DNA of 64,000 nucleotides from Branchiostoma lanceolatum (Eukaryota; Chordata; Leptocardii; Amphioxiformes; Branchiostomatidae), in the NCBI RefSeq assembly GCF_035083965.1, contig NC_089724.1, forward strand, positions 27,899,435 to 27,963,434. Reading direction: 5' to 3'. The notes under the pieces were generated by a model. It did no database searches. It saw nothing but the letters and a program-made list of their open reading frames with translations, and was not told where the DNA came from. This document shows, piece after piece, positions 1 to 12,200 of this stretch; within the stretch, counting starts at the first letter, position 1; every line of letters starts with the position of its first letter. A program made the translations under genes and the position numbers.

Positions 1-228
1 GTAGTACAGCATCTCCCCGGGTCCTGGGAAGTGATGGCTTTGTACATCTGCGTTTTCGGAGCTGGTGTTGTGGTCGTTGTTTAGCAGCTTTAAAGTGATG
101 TAGTCTTCAAGATTTTCCATGACGAGATCCTCATCTTCGTCGGCTATGAAAAAGATGTCCATAACAGGTGTGGAGAGTTGACGTGACGTCATGTTCCAAC
201 TGTACGGGTTCTTGTGCATCACCAGAAT
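1..228 (-). CDS. Exon 37 (partial at window edge): GAIN-like region, NPYSW motif
   Basis: Seventy-six codons, open to the window edge, acceptor TTTACAG, phase 0. It encodes [20 protein letters not shown], then [20 protein letters not shown]. The NPYSW motif and the beta strand VMDIFF are typical of the pre-GPS region. The gene continues to the left. Confidence 0.8.
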   Translation of the reverse strand, partial: MLVMHKNPYSWNMTSRQLSTPVMDIFFIADEDEDLVMENLEDYITLKLLNNDHNTSSENADVQSHHFPGPGEMLYY

Positions 229-3200
229 CTGTAAAGGTTCAAGTCAACATGTAAATCCATAGGGAATTACACAGAACAGTTGGAAGCGAGGCACTTACCC
301 TGGAATCCAGAGCATATGAACCGGCCCGCGCCCCGAGCGTCCCCGGGCCTACCCTCCCGCTGGCCCCGACAACCTACCCCGCCCCACTCTCTGCTAGCCG
401 TACGGCTAGCGGAGGATGCACGGCTAGCGGGTCTCACTAAATACCGAAAACAACCGAAAACAACCGAAAACAACCGAAAACAACCGAAAACAACCGAAAA
501 CAACAAAATCACTAAATACCTAAAACAACTCGATAACAACACATTTTAGCAGACGCACTTATTTTGAGCTTGAGTTTGCTGTGTTCTTAATGCTGTTCGC
601 GATGTTAAAAGATACCCTTTGAAATCCCTTCAAAATGCTGGCAGATGTAACGTTGAAGTGATGTAGTTGATATAATCTAGGTGTGTCCCTTAAGTTACAA
701 GCTCACTTTGGAACTATACAGGAGCATTTTTGTTAAACACTGTAAAGGAGGATCACTGATCAACAGATGTCTTTGATATTCAGCATGCAGTTAGTTTAAT
801 ACTAAGTGACGTACATGTAATCTATAGCAGGTGGAAAATTGGTGCATACCAATTATGCAAGTAAGGACATGATTTGCCTTATTAATAAGTGCCACTTTCC
901 TTTTTTCCCAGGGCCAGGGTCATACTGATAAACTTCGCTTCTGGTAATTTCTAATTTATTTCATGTACCAATCTTGGGTACACATGGTCGGTCCCTGTAG
1001 TTTGTAGGGTAGGGTTTTACGAGGGGGCATTATGTAAATTGTCAGTAGAGAGCCAATGCACCCCCTATGATGATTACAGATGTTTCATGATATGATCTGT
1101 ATGCTGCCATATTAACTTGACATTCTGGAAAATATGGCACCTACCACAAGTGGTTATGGGTGTTGATATTTCTGATTACATTTGCCAAGAAGGTATTATC
1201 CTTTTTATGCTGCATGACATTAATCCTAAACTTGAGATGAAAACTCTATCTACGTATATATATATATATATAATCTAGCACCTCGGGTATCTTTTAACAT
1301 CGCGAACAGCATTAAGAACACAGCAAACTCAAGCTCATAATAAGTGCGTCTGCTAAAATTGGCTGTTTTCGAGTTGTTTTCGTGATGTTTTCGAGTTGTT
1401 TTCGGTGTTTCCAAGTTATTTCCGAGTCGTTTTCGGTTGTTTTCTAGTTGTTTTCGGTTGTTTTCGGTTGTTTTCTGATGATTTTGTTGTTTTCGGTTGT
1501 TTTCGGTATTTAGTGATTTTGTTGTTTTCGGTTGTTTTCGGTTGTTTTCGATTGTTTTCGGTTGTTTTCGGTTGTTTTCGGTTGTTTTCGGTTGTTTTCG
1601 GTATTTAGTGAGACCGCGGCTAGCGGAGCTTGTGTGCTAGCGAAGAGTGGGGCGGGGTAGGTTGTCGGGGCCAGCGGGAGGGTAGGCCCGGGGACGCTCG
1701 GGGTGCGGGCCGGTACATTTACTCTGGATACCAGGGTACGAGGCACTGTGCCTGCATTGGAATCCACTTGGGCAAGGAAAGATTACGGGAGAAGGACCCA
1801 CAGAGTGCAATGGGGCTTCTTCGGGGTGGAGCAGAAAAATATCAACCCTTAGCTAATCATGACCTATAATGAAGATGGGGTGATCACCAGCAATGGTCTC
1901 AAAATCCCTAGACATGTGGGCATGCTTGGGGGGAAGAGGGCCAGCTTGGATACCAGAGCCACTATGCTTCTAGATGTTACCAGAAGAGGAAGACCAAGAG
2001 CTAGGAAGCTGTAAAAAGGCTTCGGAAATAGCCCAGGGCAGAAGGAGTCGTAAGAAGTTCTTTGATGAAATACGTTTTCATATTTTCATTTTGCATTATA
2101 ATTGACAAAAGCTAACAAAGTTACGTTCATACTGCTTTTTTCCTTGCAGCAGAAGTACGTTATTTCCAAAAAAGAAGTCAAACCCAACCATAGTCAACCT
2201 TACTTAACATAGATCATCTTTCACGGTAGACTAGATAGCTATGCCGATTCCCATGTATATTCATGTACTTGTTTGTCTGCAATTAGCCTTCGGGCATGAA
2301 TTTGCTATAAAGTTAAAGTTAATTTTCATCAAAACTATGTAAAAAAAAATTACCACAGCATCGACGAATTCCTTTGCACCGTCATCACTAAACATCACAT
2401 CCTTCCCTGGTAGAGTGACGCTTCCATGGCCGGTTTCGATCACCCGATTGCCCACGTCATCAGCGAACGACCTGTCAATCATGAGCTCGAATGAGGGACG
2501 AATTACCTCGAAACGAGGCTCCCCTACGAGCAGACGTTTGTTGATGACCCGAATGAACTTGTGGAGCGCCGCCATCAGTTGTGTCATCAAGTCCTTCAGC
2601 TGAAATCAAACAAATTTGCTGATCATGTGCTACGTACTTATAACGTAATGATGAATTGCCTAGGTCGAGATCGCTGGCCTGATATCAAAACCTATTGTAT
2701 TTCCAGAATCTCCTCTTCGCAAATCTTGTATTTGCGGAGAGGATATTTGAGAGCTATAATATACTTGGATACCAGGCCACGAGATCGCACCATTCGTCTA
2801 TTTTTATTGATGCTGATAGGTTTATTGTTTATTACTATTTATTATTTATTGTTTATTCGCATATATGTACCATTATAAAAAGATAAACAGGACAAAAGAA
2901 AATATACAGGGGGGGCAGAAGCCCAGGTGGCTTTTCATGGGCCCCCCCTAAACTAGACAATGGGAATTTTTACAATATTATACATAATCAAAACTAAGTA
3001 AAATTAACGAGAGGACAAATTCAAATTGCACCATAAATCCTTATGAAACAAATGGAAAAGAAGAGGATCTACAAAATAAATTGAGTTGTAAACATAATAC
3101 GTAAGATTACGCTATATTATAAATGTAATTACTTTAATCTTGATTTCTATGTGTGGATAAGAGAATGATAAACATTTAGTTGCAGCAGCACATACAGAGA

Positions 3201-6200
3201 TCCATTGAGTTTCTCAAGAACCATTGATACTTACCAGCATTCCTTCATTGGCCGAACGAAGGCCGAACTCCTTCTCATACCAGATTATTTCTTCGGGTGA
3301 AAGGTCGGGGTTAGGCGTACGTTCGGTTATCACTCCAAGTGCTGATTGCAGCAAGTTACTGATGATGCTCGCCACATCTGTCCAGGGACGAAGAGTAAGC
3401 CGAATAAGAAGTATAACATTACTGACAAATCCAGTCTCTAGATGCTTAGAACCTAAACAAGCATTCATTGCTTATGCTTTGGTCCCAATTGCACCGGTGC
3501 CCGTCGAGGGTTTACTTCCGGACGGGCCCCAAAGACACAAATTTTCCCGGTGCACGCACGATTAGCTTTCGGCGTCTATTTGTTACCGGGTCCCGCGTTC
3601 AATTTAAGTCCGAGTTAAATTAAGTCGGGATCGCCACCGGGCCCCAAATTAGCCCGGAAATCGCAGGGTGCCCGACGGGGTCACGTAGGGGTCACACCCA
3701 AACGTTCCCCTTTCCCAATTGGGACCGAAGCAGTATACGGATCCAATGAAAGGAAATAAAAATACGGGAACTTATAGAGCTCACTCTCATCAAAGCCATG
3801 ACATCCACAACCTTGACATCGACCTGTCACGTAAAACCATAATCAAGGAAAGCAAAGAGTTTAGCTACTCGCCTGCGGCCAGGTAGCGAAAGTCATCCAG
3901 GTACAAGTCGTGTAATCGGGCCTCAAACAGTCCAATAATGTTGGTCAGTAGGTGTATCGCTTTTCCCTGCAGAATAAAAGCTTCAGTCAGAGATGATAGA
4001 CTTAAAAACAAGTCAGATATTACGAATGCCAAATATGATAGTTTTAATATGAAGTTCGGTATTATTGACTTTTGGTCTTTTGCTACAGATACAAATCCCA
4101 TTTTGAATCAATTGTAAAACAATTACTAGATCCTATTCATCTACATTCATCTAATGTTTGACGTTAAGTGGCATCTTTGTTATGTAGTAGTTATATGATA
4201 TGTTTCAATGTGTAGAATGGCCTGTGCATACACGCACACATACATACATACATACATACATACATACATACATACATGTATTACACAAATGTGAGACAAG
4301 TACCTTTGTGACATGTGTCAACTCGTCAGCTCTGTTTGTCAGCGATTCGAGAGCGCTGACGTACTGTATCAGGTCTCCAACCGAAGTTCCACAGCCCCAG
4401 TTATCCTCCAAGAACCTTACTATAACCAACCGGTCCTATCGAGAAATATGTCGTTGAAAAGTGACTTACAACGCGGATAATTGTGGCAAATAAACCATTT
4501 AAAATCTTCATACCGTAAAAGTTCGATAACAGAACCCATTGATACCAACAAGTAAGCTGTTACGTTTTTTCTTTAGAATCTGTAGAAACTCTGGAAAGTC
4601 ATATTTTTGTGAATATGCGGATAAACAGTTTTTATTAAAAGTACCGACCTGTTCTCGCTGCTCCTTGGGGACACTCGAGACCCTGTTACCGCTTGGGCTG
4701 AAATGCCCTCCCGAGCTATTCCACTGTTATCGGTTTAAGATGGGTTAAACAATCTTTTGGCATAGTACATTAATTTTAGTTTTTTTTGGTTAATGCAAAA
4801 AGCCATGCCATCACCATTTGCATTGATGCCTGAGTGTTTGAGCCCTAGAATAATCGCGTGCAGAAATGGTGCAAGCTTTCTTTTCTTCACTATGACTTTA
4901 TTGCGCACCAATAGTAACATATACAATGTATGGCATCTTGCAAAGCAGGTTATACAGCTAAAGAGCGCAACGACGCCCCAGCAATTGTAAGCAGCAAGAA
5001 CAGGCAAGCGCACAGAAACAAAGCTCAAGCTCAAAAAGGGAAAGCAGATTTGCGCGATATCAGGTTATACAGCTATATATACTCTCAAAGAGCATAGTGT
5101 ATCTAATGTCAGCAGTGATGTATACGACATTTACTTAGCATCTGTTTGAAAACTACCGTTTGCATATTACATTGATGCAAATACCTATATTGATTAACTG
5201 AGCAGCGGGAAAGCGGCAGGAAATTCCATGATCGCCACAGCAAAACGGTCTATGATCGCGTGTAGTAGAGAGAAACAGTGATCGCTTGCAGTGCAGGCCA
5301 TGCGCCAGCAGAAAAAAGTGTAGTCAAAGCTCACAAAGTCTTAGTCAGCATCACTACTAACTAGCCTGAGTACTATCCTCCGTAGTAACCGCTGGCTCAA
5401 TCTTTTCGCTGGCTCTGTGGTTAGCAAGCAAAAAGATCAACCCAGGTTACTACGGAGGACGGTACTCAGGCTAACTACTCACGGCATCGTTGTTTATCGA
5501 GGACCCCACTGCCTCCACAGCCGTTGTCACGAGGGTGCACGTGTCACTACCCGGCAACTGCAGTGTCGCGTTGTGTGCCGCGATGGTCTGCCGCAGATAG
5601 TCGTTATCCACGGTCAGTGTGGACCAATCAGGTCTTGGCATTACCTGAAACCATCAGATGTAAATGTAAGCTACCCTTAGTAAGAGCATACGTTGTTAAG
5701 GGCATTTTAGAATATATGATGGCGATGATTTTTAGTACGATGCGGTTTCAGCGATGCAGCGGCCCAGGTAAAGCATGCAGTGTTCAGAGAATGTTAGACT
5801 TTTCTCTAGACAATATTCACGGTTTGACGAGGATGCTTTACCTGGACGGTCAGAACATACAGCCTGTAATCTCCGAGAACGTCGATGATGCGAATCTCAA
5901 CATCCGCCGTCCAGTTCCTCTTGGGGTCGCCGACCCGGATGTAGATCGGCGGCGTCTCTGCGTCACTTCCGTGCATCAGAAGCGTGCTGTCGTCCCCGAC
6001 ATTGGCGAAGAAGAAGTATGAGAGGCTGCCGTTGGTGCCAGTGTTGTCGTCCACCCACCCGGTACACTCGATCGTGAACCGCGTCTGATAGGCGTAACCT
6101 GTAAGAAACAGATCAACCTGTTCTAAAGCTCACGTCACAAATAAGAAATTCAGCTCGGTCGACGTGTTGGTGAGCTTCAAATGTGCATTTTCGGCGGAAG

Positions 6201-9200
6201 TACGGCCGACGTCCTGTCGATTACGCGGGCTTCGGGCGATTGTCAGAAATCGAAATTGATCCAAATATTGGCCTTTTACCAGGTTAGTCGATTCTGACTT
6301 TGTCCAAGAGATGATACCAGCTCATAGGGGATTTTTAGTTTTTAATGTTCGACGGAAGTCGCGATCACCCAAGCTTTTCATTGGAAAACACGGTCGACGC
6401 TCGGGCGATTTTGAAATTTAGCGAGCTTTGGGCGATCTACAAATTCGGCTGACGCTCGCATGAATTGTGACGCCGGCTTAGATAAAACGATAGCAATTTA
6501 GGCGGATCATCGTTAGCACTTCTAAATATTGAACACACTCCTTGGGTCGACATAACAAAATTGCCAAGGCCGTGGACGTAAAATAAACGTGAAGTGGCCG
6601 AACTCAGACAGACGCAAAGCATTGAGCTTTTTCAAAAGCATATTGCAATGCGGCCCCGCGGCATGGCTTTTCCAAGCAAAAAAAAAAATCCTACTCTACC
6701 CGACCTCCGGCCTTCTGTTTATCCAACAAGACTTCTCTAACCTAAGTTAGGTGCTAGTGTTCACCTGAGACAAGTTAACAAATACGTGTCAAGTGCTTAT
6801 CCCAAAGGGTACCACATTGGGCCTGCTAGGAGTTCGAACCCAGAACCTTTAGATTCTAAGACCCCGTTCATATTAAGCCTATCATATGGCCGGTTGAATT
6901 AATTTTTTTAAGATTTACCGTACCCGGAGCTAAATGAGGGTTTTAGCAGGTTAAATTCAGACCACCTCCATAGTCGGCTAAATCTTTAAATTGATTCAAC
7001 CGATTATGATATGCTTAAAATGAACGCGGTCTTAGCAAGATCACTTTGCCATCTTTGCTTTATGGACACAAAGCCCCCCTCTCACTGGACCCGCGGCACG
7101 CTGGCGGCGTCGCCGCGTCCTAAACTGGATTTATGTTACCCTTGACTTCATAATGGGAATATCATTCAAAGCGTACGAGTATGACCAAAAAGACCCAAAA
7201 AAAACACAAAACTTAAAAAGATTCGTTTTTTGCCGATGAAATTCGTTCAGTGCTTTGTCATTTCGATCGGCCGCAGCGATGCCGCCGGCGTGCCGCGGGT
7301 CCAGTGAGAGGGGGGCTTAAGAGTACTGACCTAAAGCTGGGCTGATCCTGCAGGTGCCGTTCTCAGGAGGGCTGTTGGTCCTCAGCACCAGCTCCGCCCA
7401 CCCGTGCCCCTCCCCGGTAACGTTACCGTGCAGCCACACGCGGTACATCTCCTCAGCCTGCAGACTTCCCTCCTTCACCGACAAACTCACAGCTTGGATG
7501 CCTGGAACAGACAGAGGTATTTCTAATATATGTATAACTTTATTGCACAACAATTGTACAACGTAAAAAGTATGGCATCTACTGGTACTTAACCACAGTT
7601 CTATGAGGCTAATCTACCTAATACAGAAGTGTATAGTATGGGATCATGAGCTTTTACTAACAACCATTACATATTCATTCATTTTGCAAATCAAGCACAT
7701 CTCTGGTATATAATCAGATGCATTGCACGTACACGAACAACTTGCCTCTGTACGATGCCGTTGAAAACATTCAGGTTAGCAGTTATACTTAAGTTTAAAA
7801 ATCGTTTAAACCGGTATGACTAGCATACGAAACTAATTAGTGCTACTGTAATGATTGTATATTGTACATATTCAGCTATAAGTAAAGAGATACCGAGTAA
7901 CACCGTGGCAATACAGACGTTACAGAAAGTTTAAGCAACTTAAAATCACTCTCTATTATCGTGCCACACAGTAGCTGTACATTAGCCCTACGCCAGTCTC
8001 CTCGAGAAAAGGCTATCTGTCTCATACCTGTTGTAGTGAGAGGTGATAGATCCACCTCTGTGAGAAGAGACCCATTTCTTGAGTGCCAGCCGTCGTCCCT
8101 GTACAGGTACCAGGTGTATGATGGCCTGGTGCCGTGGGGACAGTTGGTGCAGTTGGCGAGAAGACGGAGCGGTCTCGACGGGTTCACGAGATTGCCACAG
8201 TTCGTATTACACCTACAAAAAAATCCAAAAGTCAAAGCTCCTGGTTGTCACAAATAATACATAATGTAATACATAAAACACATAGAGCCTTGATAGTAAG
8301 CTTCCAGACAATGGTGACGACCGCATCAATGAGAAAGTGATACATATTTGATTCACACGTGCACTACGCATATGTTTTGCTTATAAAAGGAAATGCTAGG
8401 TAACAACTGTAAGGACTTACGTGATGGCCAGCCGCATAACATGGACTGATTGAAAAAAGGAGAGAGAATTAGCGTTTCTCTTGTTTTATTGTCTGATAGA
8501 ATAACAAAATTGGCCGTTTGAATAGTGAAACGATTGCTATGATACAAAGAGAAATCGGATAAATGCGTTTGGAGGCAAATTCAATTCGGTTACATTATTG
8601 GTAAGTGAATAGAATTTTGGAATAGAAAGATATATTCTATGTCTAATCGTTATTACATGAGTATTTGTACTGGTTTCTACATTTAGTATACAGAACTTGT
8701 TTGATATCCTCTCCAATCATCAAAAGATGCTCACATTCGCAGTATGTTCCGTTTCCTCTGTAGTTCACCGTACACTCGCAGTGGTAGGATCCGGGTCTGT
8801 TCATGCAGTCAGCCTCCGGGTGACAGTCGTGCGATCCGGTCTCACACTCGTTTATATCTTATAAACAAATGAAGAAAAAAACAAGAACACAAATTTCGTT
8901 TTTGCAACATATTGTTTTGGCAGTGTATAGAACTTCTATGCACTAGCCGCTGTATTTTTTCCGTTAAGCCTACTTAAACTTCCTCGAGTATTCATTTGCT
9001 TCCATCGTTTTTATGGCTTGACACTTGTGCTTATTTGTCAAACACTTGTAAGAAATCTTGAGATACCATACTTTACTCACCATTACAGAAAACACCATTG
9101 CCGAGATATCCAGTCTGACAGGTGCAGTTGTAAGCTCCGGGAAGATTCGTACATATGGCGTTCTGGTGGCAGTGGTGTACTGCTGCACATTCATCTATAT

Positions 9201-12200
9201 CTGAGGTAATAAAGTATTCACAACATCCAAACAAAGCTCTTTAAAGCTTGACGCCCACACTTGGTAACCTTCCATCGCCACATGAAACGTGACGTATGAA
9301 ACAGAAGTCTTGTTGATTATCTTTAGCAACTACTTTTTTGTGTGTGATAACAATAACGCATGGCTTACCAACTCGTGACTCAAGTCACATTGCAAGCATC
9401 CCTAAGTATTTTCAACAAAAAAACAAACATTTTATTTCATATCAAACATTGCACTCATAGAGCTTACACTGCAAAATAACAATGATGACAAGTGGAACAA
9501 TTGACTATTCTAACAACTGCTACGGACTACAATTTAAGCCTTTTGGGTTCGACTTCTTGTAACAGTACTAACGCAATTGGATCATTAGTTAAAATCCTCC
9601 CACACCATAAGGTGTATAGGGCGGAGCCCATCTACGTAGCCCTGGGTCACACTGGGGTGCAATCACTGCAACAGGGGGCTAGTTTAGCCTCTACCAGGCT
9701 CGACAGGTCGCTAGAAAGATAGAAGAAAGTTGCCAAATAGACAGATAACATGCCGGAGGAGTTAGCTGACCAGGGAGTACAGTTTTTCCAGCACCCTGTA
9801 TGTGGAGCCTGGTAGAGGCTAGGGCTAGTCCACTGGCAGTGGAGTGTGTTAAACATCCATATATACTGTTTCAGAATTATGTACCATTTTTTAATGAAAG
9901 TCTTTGGTATGACTCGATGCACCTCTTATCCAGACGTGTCCTACCCGGGAGTTGAACTCGGGCCTTCTGGCTCCTCATAATTTTAACCAAATGTGGTAAG
10001 TGACAGAAGCGCAGACCACAACACCACAGGGACACCCCCGCAATTGGATCATATAGCTCCTACCTGAGCAGTGCGTGCCGTTCCCGCTATACCCTGTGTG
10101 ACATGTGCACGAGAAGGACCCCGGCAGATCTGTACAGTCGGCGTTCACGTCACAGTTGTCCACTTGCTCCTGGCATTCGTCGATGTCTGACAGAGTGAAA
10201 AATAATCTTATATTTAGAAAAAGTATGAAGGAAATATATTAAACATTTACATCGGGTCACTTTAGTAACATTATATCATAGTTTTCTCGATCTTAGACTT
10301 CCTTCTAATGGGCAACTGCCTGGTACATCTGCCTTGATCACTGACTTACAGAAATAGAATACTGCATACCCTGTTAATTTGTTGTTTCCAATCATATGTT
10401 TGAACATAGAACACTTATTCTTAGACTTTACGTCTATTACTTTCCTTCTGCATTCACTAGGGATGGGTTTATACATGAATTCCAAGCACATTAGGAGTGT
10501 GCTCCGAGTGTACTCCAAGCACACTTGGAAACGCATGTGTAAACTGGGCCTAAACTTACTTGCACATGTGACGCCATCCCCTCTGTAGCCGTGAAGACAG
10601 GTGCAGTAGAATGATCCCGGTGTATTAATGCATGACGCAAACAGGTGGCAGTTGTCTGCCCCAAGAGAACACTCGTCCACGTCTGTAACAACCAGGCAGA
10701 AACGGAAACTTTTAGGCATATCTCACTTTTTTTTGCTTCGTATTTGAACAGACAAGGACGACGTGGCACTGCATTCAAGTTTGTCATAACTGATACATAT
10801 TGTGTATTACCAGTGCCACGTACAAAGAACAACACACCTCTTGCACCTGGGTGGAGTGGGGTAAGTCGTGTAAAATGCCTTTCCCAAGGGCACAATGTCG
10901 GTGGCGTCAAGGGATTCGAACCCGCGACCGCTCGATATTGGGTCGAATACCCTGCCGTTACGCCACACGTCTCACTTATCGTGTACAAACAGGAATGTGA
11001 TTTTTTGTTTGAATTGAAAAAAATCTGGAAGTTCGTCAAAATACTCGCGAGAGATGAATAACATTCGTAGGCCGTATCTTGACGTATCGTTTACAAAGAA
11101 TGAATGGCTATTCAGTTTAGCATTAGGGTCTGCATGAGTGTACCTTGACAATGAGTTCCGTTGCCAGAGTACCCAATGTTACACGAGCAGCTGTAGGACC
11201 CGAGGCTGTTGAAGCACGTGGCGTTCGGGTGGCAGTCATCAGTCTCTTCAGTACACTCGTCAATATCTGAATTGAGTAGAGAACAATGAGTAAATACTAA
11301 ATAATTGTCTTGTCTGCCATTCTTTTTTCTGTACGCGTAGTTTGCAATTATGTTTAAAAATTTAAAATATCACATATATCCATTTTAGGAGCGTTTTAAG
11401 AGCTACGATACCTCTGATATACGTCCATTCACGGTTCCGACTACGCATGTGCAGTGTCAAAGTGCCACCGAGACGTAAAAAAAACCGTCTGGGCGTTGTT
11501 ATGCCAATCTAGACAATGTCGAGACGAGAACTGTTTACAAGCCGGGGGACTTCACCTTTGACACTGCACATGCGTAGTCGGAACCGTTAATGGGCTTATA
11601 TATGGCCTCCGACGGTCAGCATTGACCATGGTATCTCTGATATTCATTTGGTAAGTATGTCTTATTGGCAAACATCAACAAGGATGGAAAATACCCTACC
11701 TCGACAGAAGGTGCCATTTCCGGTGCACCCCGTGTTGCAGTCGCAGTGGTATGACCCGGGTACGTTTGTACAGCTGGCGCGCACGTCACAATCATCGGTA
11801 CCCAGCAGGCATTCGTCGATGTCTGCCATGACATACAAATGACAAACAAAATGATCAAATCAAATAATGTTCATAATAACGTTAATTTTCACTGATGAAG
11901 GGTGCCGGGTTGCATTTGAAACCTCCGTAATTAGCAAACATCTGTCCAGTGGTTTAGATTTAATCAAAATATGTGTATCATCATTTCTTCCTATAGTCTA
12001 ACCTTCATAAAAAAATGGTTAGTGAGCCACAATTAGCAATACAGATATTTCCATTTGAGACTATGTGTCAGATTCTTTTAATTTCATTAGAATTGCAAAA
12101 GTACAATACACGTGGGACACAGGCAGCTATTGCTGGTGTCGTACGTGACCCACACATAATATACCCAATTTTTTTTCACCTGGGTGGGGTCGTGTGCCTT

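Larger units (their letters stand above)
296..1738. mobile_element. Foldback-type DNA transposon with 9-bp target duplication
   Basis: Lies in the intron between exons 36 and 37. Inverted arms of a few hundred bp start TACCCTGG(A/T)ATCCAGAG at both ends and share a GC-rich segment, a 10-bp tandem repeat (ccgaaaacaa and its complement) and an inner unique segment. CGAGGCACT flanks both ends (287-295 and 1739-1747). Long arms with subterminal 10-bp repeats plus a 9-bp duplication resemble Drosophila FB or MULE-type elements. No transposase is seen in the 650-bp core. Confidence 0.85.

Noticed and set aside
4649..4697. 49-nt candidate exon (acceptor CATTTCAG, donor GTCGGT) reading [16 protein letters not shown]
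   Set aside because: Exon 32 ends and exon 33 starts in phase 0, and 49 nt would break the frame. The direct 32-33 join is in phase.
5524..6021. 165-codon + strand frame
   Set aside because: Antisense shadow of exons 31 and 32.
10491..11039. 182-codon minus frame
   Set aside because: Runs across EGF 13 in the wrong frame and through a SINE.
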